From NCBI GenBank assembly GCA_023384415.1, contig JAHDWJ010000018.1, positions 19,584 to 83,583 of the forward strand: a stretch of 64,000 nucleotides of DNA, read 5' to 3'. The DNA comes from Anaerolineae bacterium (GTDB lineage Bacteria > Chloroflexota > Anaerolineae > Promineifilales > Promineifilaceae). This document shows positions 24,154 through 31,159 of this stretch, piece by piece. The first letter of the stretch is position 1. Each line of letters starts with the position of its first letter. The notes below the pieces were generated by a model that was not told where the DNA came from, searched no databases, and saw only the letters and a program-made list of their open reading frames with translations. Both the position numbers and the translations under genes were made by a program.

Positions 24154-25290
24154 TAAGCTAAGGGCCTGATGGCTGGCTTCGTCCAGGGTCAGGTTAATGG
24201 TTTGGGGTGGAGGCAAGGTGAGGTGGTGCGCGGCCGCAAAGCTTCGCACCTCTTCTTGTACATAATAGGCCGTGTTCTCCTGGTGCAGCACCCAGGTCAG
24301 CAGCGTGGCCGCTTCCCCCCGTCCTGCCAGATATAACGCCCGCCCCACCGAAGCCAGCACTGTCAGAATCATTCCCTGTGCCCCTAACTTAATCGCCTGC
24401 TCTAATGCCTGGCGCAAATAATTCTGGGCCGTGCCCCCATCCCCCAATAACAAAAAAGTTTGCCCCAACCCATCCAATGCGGCCGCGATCATCAACCCAT
24501 GGGCCATTTTCTGGGCTAACGCCAGACTCTCTTCATAATAGCGAACTGCGGCCGCGCCATCCCCCAACGCCCGCGTCACACTTCCCAGGTTCAGTAGTGT
24601 CAGCCCCATTTGGGGCCGATTTTCCGCGGCCGCGGCCAATTCATACCCTTCCTGATAATATGCCTGCGCCTGGGCATAATCCCCCTGCACATTGGCAATA
24701 TTGCCCAGGTTAATCAGCCCCACCGTTACCCCCGCCCGATCCCCTTGCTGCCGGAAAATGTCCAGACTTTCCTGATAATAGGCGGCCGCATCCCCATACT
24801 CCCCTTTGTTCTTTGCCAGCACCCCCAGGCTGTTCAACACACTGGCGATATCTGTTGGCCGCCCCACCTGCCGATACAGCTCCAGGCAGCGATGGAACGC
24901 CCTGGCCGCGGCCGCGCCATCTCCCAAATGACGCTGCACCTGCCCCAACATCTCCCAGGTGTCCGCGGCCGCGCCCCACTGTCCATCCGCTTCTAGCCGG
25001 GGCAGGCAGGCCAGCAGCCGCTCCTGGGCCACCTGGTACTGCCCCAACGCTTCCTCTTGTTTAGCCAGTTGATGGGCCAGGTGGGCAGCCAATGGGGTGG
25101 GATATGCCCCATTCTCTATCTGAGCCCATGCCGCCGCCAGCCAGGTGGCTCCTTCTTGTGCCCGCCCCCGCCGCAAATAAAATAGGGACAGATGGGGCAG
25201 CGATTGGTGTAAATAATGGAGTGCGGCCGCGTCCGGCCACTGCTCTAGCCATGTTTGCCAGGCCAGATGACAATTTTCCAGGGCCAACGC
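24118..25290 (-). pseudogene. TPR half of an NB-ARC/TPR regulator, N-terminus lost
   Basis: From about 25,290 leftwards the frame encodes some 390 residues of TPR helices with repeats such as SLGVLAKNKGEYGDAAAYYQ, NLGNIANVQGDYAQAQAYYQ and NLGSVTRALGDGAAAVRYYE. This is the usual C-terminal half of XRE/SARP NB-ARC-TPR regulators. The open frame continues right to 25,533, but those residues are the antisense of an SdrD-like gene and are not a real N-terminus. The break lies near 25,260-25,300. Nine GCGGCCGC sites within 1 kb encode Ala-Ala-Ala in loops. It is the type of domain missing from the NB-ARC gene 600 bases away. Confidence 0.7.
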
Positions 25291-26030
25291 GGTTTCAGCG
25301 AAGGCAATTTCCGCGCCTACCTGGACAGCAACAGCAACTACACCCGCGACAGCGACGAACCGTTCATCAGCGGCGGCTCCGTCACCATCAACGCCATTCA
25401 GCAAACCATCAGCAGCGCGGGGGCGACCTTCTACCTGCCCACCGGCGTCTATCCGGTGGCGTTTACGCCGCCGGCCGGGTATGCCTCTGTCTGGTCGCCG
25501 CCCCACAGTGTGCTGGTAAACAACGCCGCCCAAACGCTCAGCTTCCCCCTGCGCGTTGCCGGCGGGGGGAGCAACCCATTACTTACAGACCTGACAGGTT
25601 TTCTGAAACCTGTCAGGTCTATCGTCTCCCTGCCCGAAGCGGGCGGCGGGGGTAGCATAAGCGGCCGCAGCCCATCACCCTGCCGGCCAACACCGGGCAA
25701 GGGGTGGCCCTGGCCGTGGCTGCGCCCAACACCGTCCGGGGCACGGCCTGGCTGGACAGTAACAGCGACAGTATTCGCCAGCCCTGGGAGACGCCGTTGG
25801 CTGGTGTAGTGGTGATGGTGGCGGGGCAAACGGCCGTGACGGACGCGGACGGCCGTTACAGCTTCAACGGTGTGGCGGCGGGGACGTATGGGGTAACGGC
25901 CGTTTTACCCAATGGCCTGACGGCGCAGATTGGCCCGGCGGTGGTGAGCAATGGGAGAGGGGCGGTGGTGGGCATTGCGGCCGCGCCGGGGAGCGGGTTT
26001 AGGGTGCATTTGCCGGTGGTGGTGAGGTGA
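25291..26030 (+). pseudogene. SdrD-like B-domain surface protein fragment, interrupted
   Basis: Two frames are needed. The first (to about 25,560) reads AYLDSNSNYTRDSDEP and PTGVYPVAFTPPAGYASVW; the second (from about 25,669) reads RGTAWLDSNSDSIRQPWETP, GRYSFNGVAAGTYGV and ends VHLPVVVR at 26,030. Both are SdrD/Cna-B-like domains of cell-surface proteins. Between them about 100 bases with a strong hairpin shift the frame. The start is missing, cut at the join with the TPR fragment. This is the tail of a larger gene brought from elsewhere. It carries three ACGGCCGT palindromes near its end and GCGGCCGC at the insert edge and at 25977. Confidence 0.7.
25587..25620. repeat. 15-bp-arm hairpin inserted in SdrD-like fragment
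   Basis: AGACCTGACAGGTTT and its perfect reverse complement are separated by 4 bases. The element sits within the roughly 100 bases that break the SdrD-like frame, between the codons for SFPLRVA and QPITLPA. The right edge of the extra sequence lies at a GCGGCCGC (25661-25668). It looks like a small foldback repeat element. Confidence 0.75.
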
Positions 26031-26048
26031 GGCAATCGTGAATCAAAT

Positions 26049-26084
26049 CGGCGCAGGATTTTTGGGGATCCTGCGCCGGTTTTT
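26049..26084 (+). terminator. Rho-independent terminator after SdrD-like fragment
   Basis: An 11-bp perfect stem (CGGCGCAGGAT / ATCCTGCGCCG) with an 8-base loop is followed by GTTTTTG. It lies 18 bases after the stop of the surface-protein fragment and faces the end of the DUF262 gene. Confidence 0.85.
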
Positions 26085-26170
26085 GTGGTTGGGGGAATGG
26101 TCATATTGTTTAGCGCATTCGGTATAATCGCTTATAAAGGGGGGATTTTACGGGATGTTTCAGCCCAAGA

Positions 26171-28429
26171 TTACCCCTTGAATCGCTGTTTGATATATTC
26201 CTGCGTCTGGCTTGGACTTAATTCTGTTGTAGATGGCCCTGTGCGAATATAGAATCGCTCCATATCGCCATCCTTAAGGAAAACGGGGGTTTCCGCTTTG
26301 TGACACCGCACCACCATCACGCGGTAATCATCATGATCGTCAAAATGCATGTGCAAATTTGTAATAGCTGCTATCCCCATGCGGGACTTGACGATATTGA
26401 CCAAATGTAAATTCATCTTATCTTCATTGTCAAATCCATCAGCCTGAATGCCTAAAGGTCTACCATCATCAGCAACGCCAATAACAAGTGTGCCCCCGTT
26501 GGTATTCAAGAAACCAGCTAAGGTCTTTAGTACTGCCAACTCCATCCGGGGATCTTTGCTGTTGGTATGCAAATTAGTGCGTAAAGTTGACTTGAACTCA
26601 ACCGCTTCGGATTCACCATTCGTGACGATTTGCGCCAGAGCAAACACTGTTGTGGTTAAATCTTGGACGGTTTCTCCTATCACGAGCGTGGCATAACCCT
26701 CAGCAATTACTTGAGCCATGAGTTCTCGCCGTTTTTCCAGGAAATCCTGATAAGTCAGATGTTCCCAGTTAGGCGGCAGGGCATGTAAACGATACATGCG
26801 GTCAAGTTCTGGCTGGCTAAATCTTGCCTTCATCTCAGGCAGGTAAATTGCCGGGGATTGATCCGATATGCCGACGTTATCACCCCATTCTATAAGAGCG
26901 TAGTTAGCGATTTGATTTGTGTCTCGAATGGCAGTAACGCCTTGCTTGCTCAGAAAAGCTTTAGGGAAAAGGTGATGACGCTCCACGGCCGCGCGATTCG
27001 CATGAATGGCTGGGTCCAATAAATCAGACACCTTGATCTTTGAGAACAAGGCTGACGCATCCAACAATACAAGCGCTGCCTGATAGGCAAAAAGGGATGG
27101 GCTACGGGGCGATGAAGTAGCCAAATCATTCGGTAACGATACTGACCAGAAATCATTGGTCAGGGTGATGTCGCAAACTTGATTGAGGGCATTTACAAAT
27201 CCTTCAGCGGTTCCAATGTCCCGCAGCCGGGCCAGATCAAATTCCATAGCCGACTCTGGTGAACCAGAAAAGCGTCCCGTTACCGCTGACATAAAAAACC
27301 AGCGGGCAATTACTCGCCGCAAATCGAATTCAGGTACTTTGTATTCGGTACGGCCAATCAGATAAAGAATGTAGGAAAATAACAAATTGTTCTGGGAACT
27401 AATCATCTTACTGCTGCGGAAGCCGGCCTGACGAACACAATTCATGAAATCATGCCAGTATTGCAGGTTAAGCGCCCGTTTTTGTGCGTCCTTCAATAAT
27501 ACAAATTGCTGTTCTCGACGCTCATCGCTGAATTTTTCTGTTTCTAAATCCTTACCGCGCAAAATGGAATAGACATACTTAAGACGGGCACGTTTGAAAG
27601 CGACGCCTACACCAACCCGCAGCAGTTGATCGGGAGAAGGTTCGATAAAATGGTTAAATGGGGATGCTTTATGTTTGGATGGCTTGCGCGACTCGCGGCA
27701 GAAGTTTTCTAGCTCGGTACGCCCCTCATCCCAAAAAACGGACATCAAGGTCAGAATAAAATCAGCCTGATTCAGAGGTGTTCCTTTGCTGTTGATACGC
27801 ACAAACACATCGGAAACAGCTTCCTCGTCAATATCTGAAGCCAGCTCAAGGGCGGTAAATGGAAAACCTTGCAAACCCTGTAATTTTAGAATTCGATCTT
27901 CTATGGCTAATTCCTCAGCATCACTGATTTCACGACCAGTCCGAAGATTTTCGAGATAATTCCGAATAATGCGGGTTATTTTGGCATCTGGTTGCCATAA
28001 AATCGAAATATCAGGAATAAAAGCCTTGTCTCGACGTATTGCTGCATCAGTTACCTCAAATTTTTCTTCCAGTGGGTTAAAGGCTATTTGGATGTGTTCA
28101 TTTTCAAAGTTTTCCCGCAGAACAGCAACATTTTTGATGACCGCGTATAACGAAGTCAGTCGCTGCTGGCCATCTACGATTACCAAACGAGGTGGTTTCT
28201 GTTTGTTTTCATTGCCGATAGTGCGCGAATCTCCAGCCTGGGCATTTTGCCAAAACAGTAAATAACCGACTGGATAACCTTTGTACATGGAATCGAAAAG
28301 ATCGCGAACTTTGGCATTTTTCCAGACAAACGGCCGTTGGATATCTGGCAAACCGATCTCGCCCAGTCCAATGTATTTGACCAACGAGCTTAAATCGTAA
28401 TCAACTTTTGTAAAAACTGTTTCACTCAT
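26171..28429 (-). CDS. DUF262 - HNH - Schlafen AlbA_2 fusion, putative defence protein
   Basis: A 752-residue, three-part protein. Residues 1-230 are a DUF262 (GmrS/SspE N-terminal type) domain with IQRPFVWK (30-37) and the nucleotide-binding motif VDGQQRLTS (85-93). The middle is helical and ends in an HNH-like site, ERHHLFPKAFL (483-493), as in DUF1524/GmrD. Residues 605-735 are a Schlafen AlbA_2 domain with ESEAVEFKSTL and GGTLVIGVADDGRPLGI. DUF262-DUF1524 proteins restrict modified DNA; AlbA_2 domains bind nucleic acid or ATP and some cleave RNA. The fusion suggests a single-gene antiphage system. A promoter-like repeat lies upstream. Codon style is less GC-rich than the flanks, which fits transfer. 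Confidence 0.85.
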   Translation of the reverse strand: MSETVFTKVDYDLSSLVKYIGLGEIGLPDIQRPFVWKNAKVRDLFDSMYKGYPVGYLLFWQNAQAGDSRTIGNENKQKPPRLVIVDGQQRLTSLYAVIKNVAVLRENFENEHIQIAFNPLEEKFEVTDAAIRRDKAFIPDISILWQPDAKITRIIRNYLENLRTGREISDAEELAIEDRILKLQGLQGFPFTALELASDIDEEAVSDVFVRINSKGTPLNQADFILTLMSVFWDEGRTELENFCRESRKPSKHKASPFNHFIEPSPDQLLRVGVGVAFKRARLKYVYSILRGKDLETEKFSDERREQQFVLLKDAQKRALNLQYWHDFMNCVRQAGFRSSKMISSQNNLLFSYILYLIGRTEYKVPEFDLRRVIARWFFMSAVTGRFSGSPESAMEFDLARLRDIGTAEGFVNALNQVCDITLTNDFWSVSLPNDLATSSPRSPSLFAYQAALVLLDASALFSKIKVSDLLDPAIHANRAAVERHHLFPKAFLSKQGVTAIRDTNQIANYALIEWGDNVGISDQSPAIYLPEMKARFSQPELDRMYRLHALPPNWEHLTYQDFLEKRRELMAQVIAEGYATLVIGETVQDLTTTVFALAQIVTNGESEAVEFKSTLRTNLHTNSKDPRMELAVLKTLAGFLNTNGGTLVIGVADDGRPLGIQADGFDNEDKMNLHLVNIVKSRMGIAAITNLHMHFDDHDDYRVMVVRCHKAETPVFLKDGDMERFYIRTGPSTTELSPSQTQEYIKQRFKG

Positions 28430-28478
28430 ATTGTTGGTTCCTTGAATTGATCGGCCGTTTGTTCAACGGTGGCAATAC

Positions 28479-28569
28479 CCATCGCATTTAATCCCGTCTT
28501 ACGTGATAAGATGACCCACATTATAGCACGGTAGATTGGCGTCGTTCACCATTTGCTGGCTTCATGGTA
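28479..28569. repeat. 91-bp leader repeat, copy 1
   Basis: Near-identical (one clear mismatch, C/T at 28540 versus 30275) to 30214-30304. Read on the minus strand it holds TGCTATAAT, a perfect extended -10, and so can serve as promoter for the DUF262 fusion. On its right it runs directly into array A, as copy 2 runs into array C. Confidence 0.92.
28520..28528 (-). promoter_or_regulatory. Extended -10 in leader copy 1
   Basis: ATTATAGCA on the plus strand is TGCTATAAT on the minus strand (TGnTATAAT). No convincing -35 is seen. The DUF262 fusion starts about 90 bases downstream. Confidence 0.55.
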
Positions 28570-28668
28570 GCGGCCGCTTCCCCTCTTAATTTTCCGTGTG
28601 CAGGTGAGGCGGAACGGCCGTTTCCCCCTTCCAATTCCCGCGTGCAGATGATGGGGCGGAACGGCCGT
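28570..28668. repeat. Palindrome array A
   Basis: Palindromes at 28570 (GCGGCCGC), 28614 and 28661 (both ACGGCCGT), spaced 44 and 47 bases. The linkers share TTTCCCC, CCAATT, CGTGCAG and GGGGCGGA. It separates the DUF262 gene from the BrnT-type pair. Confidence 0.85.
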
Positions 28669-28711
28669 GCAATAAACTTCAGGTTGGCGAGATGAGTAAA
28701 TGTTTGGGCGA

Positions 28712-28948
28712 TTAAGGCTGGGGGGCAATTGTCACGGACTGCTGCGCCACTTTCATCAGCAGGCGCAGGGCATCATTAACAGCTTGTTCAGTGGGAAACG
28801 CGGCCGCGACATCAGGCGCCAACAACACCAGGTTAGTCCCCTGGCGGTAACGGCTGGTGTATTTGCCGCGTACCCCGTCCTTTAGCACGGTTTCGTCGTA
28901 TTCAGGACGTAATTCGTCGTCAAATGGGGTTTCAACTTTCGCTTTCAT
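28712..28948 (-). CDS. Small antitoxin-like partner of BrnT-type toxin
   Basis: A 78-residue protein starting MKAKVETPFDDELRPEYDET. It contains VLKDGVRGKYTSRYRQGTNL and LLAPDVAAAFPTEQAVNDAL, a widespread uncharacterised family that usually lies next to small toxins. It overlaps the end of the BrnT-like gene by 17 bases, the usual toxin-then-antitoxin order of brnTA. It lacks the ribbon-helix-helix of classical BrnA, so it is called a partner by position. A 76-bp piece of this gene (28800-28875) also occurs at 34342-34417. Confidence 0.7.
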   Translation of the reverse strand: MKAKVETPFDDELRPEYDETVLKDGVRGKYTSRYRQGTNLVLLAPDVAAAFPTEQAVNDALRLLMKVAQQSVTIAPQP

Positions 28949-29213
28949 ATAATTTCTTTTCCCGGTTGGTAACAGGGCGGGCGCTGATAATACGAGTGGC
29001 ATCGGCCCGATCCATATGGGCCACAATCAACAAACGCCCAAATTTTGATTGACCAATGATGATAAAACGTTCTTCATCGCGTGAATGATCGGGATCGGGA
29101 TAGGTGATGGAAAGTGGATCATCAAAAACCATCGCTGCTTCCACAAAATCAACGCCATGCTTTTTACGGTTATGCGCGGCTTTACGGGGATCCCATTCAA
29201 ACTCCATTGCCAT
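28932..29213 (-). CDS. brnT: BrnT family toxin
   Basis: A 93-residue protein with the BrnT ribonuclease pattern: FEWDPRKAAHNRKKHGVDF, EAAMVFDDPLSITYPDPDH, DEERFIIIGQSKFGRLLIV and the ending ATRIISARPVTNREKKLYES. ATG 29213 is chosen because the family begins with the FEWDP motif; the longer open frame upstream is translation of the palindrome array. BrnT cleaves RNA and is held by its partner, here the small protein encoded with a 17-base overlap. The pair sits between arrays A and B. Confidence 0.88.
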   Translation of the reverse strand: MAMEFEWDPRKAAHNRKKHGVDFVEAAMVFDDPLSITYPDPDHSRDEERFIIIGQSKFGRLLIVAHMDRADATRIISARPVTNREKKLYESES

Positions 29214-29266
29214 GCTGTAAGTATAGTCAGATTGCCAATCTTGTTCAATTATGTGGTGAAGGCAGC

Positions 29267-29414
29267 ACGGCCGTTTCCCTCCCCCAATTCCCGTGTGTAG
29301 CTGGCGGGGCGGAACGGCCGTTTCCCCTCCCAATTTTCCGCGTGTAGGTGGTGGGGTGGAACGGCCGTTCCCCCCCCCAATTTCCAGGTGTAGGTGGGGG
29401 GGCGGAACGGCCGT
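29267..29414. repeat. Palindrome array B
   Basis: Four ACGGCCGT palindromes at 29267, 29314, 29361 and 29407 with spacing 47, 47 and 46 bases. Linkers are alike: TTTCCCCTCCCAATTTTCCG, GTGTAGGTGGTGGGGCGGA. It separates the BrnT pair from the C39-peptidase pair. Confidence 0.92.
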
Positions 29415-29442
29415 TGCGCCAGGTAAGTTCAACAGTGCGCGT

Positions 29443-29910
29443 TTATTGCGTAAGCTGAATCACCGCATAGTAAGTGTCATAGGCGATCCAGGCCAATTCC
29501 AGATCGCCATGCGTTACAATCTGCGGCGCAGTGGTGAAAGCAGGATCGTGCAGGTAAAACTGATTTTCATCGTAGCCAACCACCACTACCGCGTGCCAGG
29601 TTTCCAGCGCCCAATAAGGCAAATCGCCTGTCCACACAAACAAGATGACTGGTTGCCCTGCATCAATGGCGCGAAACACGTCCACCAATACTCCCTGACG
29701 GTAGGTGACTTGAATACCAGCAATCAGGTCTCCCAGTTGGCGAATGTTACGGTGCGGCGTTCCCCAGGGCTTGATATTTAGCGCCGCAAGCAGCGCATCA
29801 TAATCCGTAGGCGTGCCGGCTGCGGCTAAAACCATCCAGGCGCAGGCTGCCAGGCAGTCGGATTCAAGACGCTGCGACTGGTGAGGAACTGTCAAGAATC
29901 GCCTGGGCAT
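29443..29910 (-). CDS. C39-like papain-fold cysteine peptidase
   Basis: A 155-residue protein with Cys19 in RLESDCLAACAWM, His106 in ETWHAVVVVGYDE and Asp122 in YLHDPAF, the catalytic triad of C39/BtrH-like peptidases. No signal peptide or membrane segment is seen, so it acts inside the cell. Its first 47 bases overlap the end of the upstream gene. C39 domains usually cut double-Gly leader peptides or act as deconjugating enzymes. Here no transporter is attached, so the partner encoded upstream may be substrate or regulator. Confidence 0.82.
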   Translation of the reverse strand: MPRRFLTVPHQSQRLESDCLAACAWMVLAAAGTPTDYDALLAALNIKPWGTPHRNIRQLGDLIAGIQVTYRQGVLVDVFRAIDAGQPVILFVWTGDLPYWALETWHAVVVVGYDENQFYLHDPAFTTAPQIVTHGDLELAWIAYDTYYAVIQLTQ

Positions 29911-30217
29911 GGGTTTCTATCTGGCTGAGGAAGTTGGGGGATACAAACATTTGGCCGGTGCGGGCATCAATGTCCAGGTACCCTACCTGGCCTAAAAGGC
30001 CGCGACGCGGTGAGGAGAGCAGAATCGGGACGCGCCAGACAAGCCGCCCCTGGGTGAGCAGGAGGGTAGGGTCGCCGCCACCCATTAAATGGCTGACGTG
30101 GCTGCCCACGTATCCGCTGACCTGCTGCCGGGCAGTATAGGCGGTGATGTTGACAATCGGTTCGCCAGGAGCGGCAATAATATATTCGTTCTGAGGCAAA
30201 GCAGTCTCAATATCCAT
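29864..30217 (-). CDS. Uncharacterised partner of the C39 peptidase
   Basis: A 117-residue protein from ATG 30217 (MDIETALPQNEYIIAAPGEP). An ATG at 30256 lies in frame but within the leader repeat. Features: a beta-rich start, SHVSHLMGGGDPTLLLTQGR, then LVWRVPILLSS, YLDIDARTGQMFVS and an Ala/Ser tail. The strand pattern and TGQM ending recall PepSY-like or aspartyl-inhibitor folds but no family was recognised. The last 47 bases overlap the peptidase start, so the two are coupled. The leader repeat upstream supplies a likely promoter. Confidence 0.6.
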   Translation of the reverse strand: MDIETALPQNEYIIAAPGEPIVNITAYTARQQVSGYVGSHVSHLMGGGDPTLLLTQGRLVWRVPILLSSPRRGLLGQVGYLDIDARTGQMFVSPNFLSQIETHAQAILDSSSPVAAS

Positions 30218-30304
30218 CGCATTTAATCCCGTCTTACGTGATAAGATGACCCACATTATAGCACGGTAGATTGGTGTCGTTCACCATTTGCTGGCTTCAT
30301 GGTA
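30214..30304. repeat. 91-bp leader repeat, copy 2
   Basis: Second copy of 28479-28569. It includes the ATG of the C39-partner gene at its left end and the extended -10 (TGCTATAAT, minus strand) at 30255-30263. On the right it joins array C, whose first palindrome is ACGGCCGT where copy 1 has GCGGCCGC. Confidence 0.92.
30255..30263 (-). promoter_or_regulatory. Extended -10 in leader copy 2
   Basis: TGCTATAAT on the minus strand, about 38 bases before the C39-partner start codon. It is identical to the site in leader copy 1. Confidence 0.55.
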
Positions 30305-30403
30305 ACGGCCGTTTCCCCTCCCAATATTGTGCGTGTGGGTGATGGGGTGGTACGGCCGTTCCCCCCTCCCAATTTTCGTGTGCAGATGGGGCGGTACGGC
30401 CGT
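30305..30403. repeat. Palindrome array C
   Basis: ACGGCCGT at 30305, 30352 and 30396 (spacing 47 and 44), with the same TTTCCCCTCCCAATTTTCG and GTGCAGATGGGGCGG linkers as arrays A and B. It separates the C39 pair from the HEPN/MNT pair. Confidence 0.9.
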
Positions 30404-30433
30404 TTGACAACTCAAGAGCCATGAGACTAAACT
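30404..30433 (+). promoter_or_regulatory. Promoter of the HEPN/MNT pair
   Basis: A perfect TTGACA (30404-30409) starts right after the last palindrome of array C, and TAAACT (30428-30433) follows 18 bases later. The HEPN gene begins at 30440 or 30449, so the leader would be very short. Confidence 0.5.
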
Positions 30434-30439
30434 ATCCAT

Positions 30440-30829
30440 ATGATCGACATGGATCGGCAGATAAACTACTGGCGAGAAAGTTCAGGCGAGGATTGGGAAG
30501 TTGCTCAAGAACTTGTTAGTAACGGTCGTACCCGGCACGGCTTGTTCTTTGCCCATTTGGCATTGGAGAAGTTACTGAAAGCATTTGTTTGCCTGCACAC
30601 GAAAACCATCCCGCCCAAAACCCACAATCTGCTTTTACTGGCAAGTAAAACAGACATGGCATTGAGTGATCAGCAAAAGCTATTTCTCGCCCGCTTTGAT
30701 CAGTATCAGATAGAGGGACGCTGCCCAGAAATGTTGCCCACAGCGCCGACACCGGAGAAAGCAGCCCAAGAGATACTCGCCGCGCAGGAGTTCATATTAT
30801 GGCTCAAACAGAAGTTACCGAAATCGTAA
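30440..30829 (+). CDS. HEPN-domain toxin of a HEPN/MNT system
   Basis: A 129-residue protein (126 from the second ATG at 30449, MDRQINYW). The all-helical HEPN fold is shown by YWRESSGEDWEVAQELVSNG, then RHGLFFAHLALEKLLKAFV and THNLLLLA. In such pairs HEPN is the ribonuclease toxin and the MNT nucleotidyltransferase its antitoxin, which can AMPylate it. The gene overlaps the MNT gene by 31 bases. The pair sits to the right of array C and is read away from it. Confidence 0.88.
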   Translation: MIDMDRQINYWRESSGEDWEVAQELVSNGRTRHGLFFAHLALEKLLKAFVCLHTKTIPPKTHNLLLLASKTDMALSDQQKLFLARFDQYQIEGRCPEMLPTAPTPEKAAQEILAAQEFILWLKQKLPKS

Positions 30830-31116
30830 GAAAGTACGTCCAGGCTGCGCGAGAAGCAGGCTTACCGGTATTCAAAGCGATTCTGTTTGGTTCTCATGCC
30901 CAGAATCTGGCCCATGAAGAAAGCGATATAGACGTTTTGATTGTGTCGCCGGCTTTTGACGAAGCCAACGAAGCCTCGGTTGATTTGCTGTGGGAGTTAC
31001 GCGCCATTACAGACGCTCGTATTGAACCAGTAGCTTGCGGGCAGGCACAATGGGAAAATGATGGTCGCGCCTGGCTGCTAAAGGTGGCACAAGATGAGGG
31101 AGTGGTGGTAGCATGA
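30799..31116 (+). CDS. MNT-type nucleotidyltransferase antitoxin
   Basis: A 105-residue minimal nucleotidyltransferase. The pol-beta motif is AILFGSHAQ followed ten residues on by ESDIDVLIV, giving the GSx10DxD set that binds metal and nucleotide. It follows the HEPN gene with a 31-base overlap. Known MNT antitoxins add AMP to a tyrosine of their HEPN partner. The start at 30799 is the family-like MAQTEVTEI. Confidence 0.88.
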   Translation: MAQTEVTEIVRKYVQAAREAGLPVFKAILFGSHAQNLAHEESDIDVLIVSPAFDEANEASVDLLWELRAITDARIEPVACGQAQWENDGRAWLLKVAQDEGVVVA

Positions 31117-31159
31117 GAACGGCTGTAAAGACAAACGGCGCAGGGTCACTCAAGCTGCT

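Noticed and set aside
25264-25533. An N-terminal extension of the TPR gene to 25,533.
   Set aside because: Those residues are the reverse reading of the SdrD-like gene and have no likeness to TPR or NB-ARC sequence.
29267-29414. CRISPR-like geometry in arrays A-C (repeats every 44-47 bases).
   Set aside because: The stretches between palindromes are homologous to one another, there are only 3-4 units, and no cas genes are near.
29214-29432. A 70-residue N-terminal extension of BrnT.
   Set aside because: It is translation of palindrome array B; BrnT proteins begin at the FEWDP motif.
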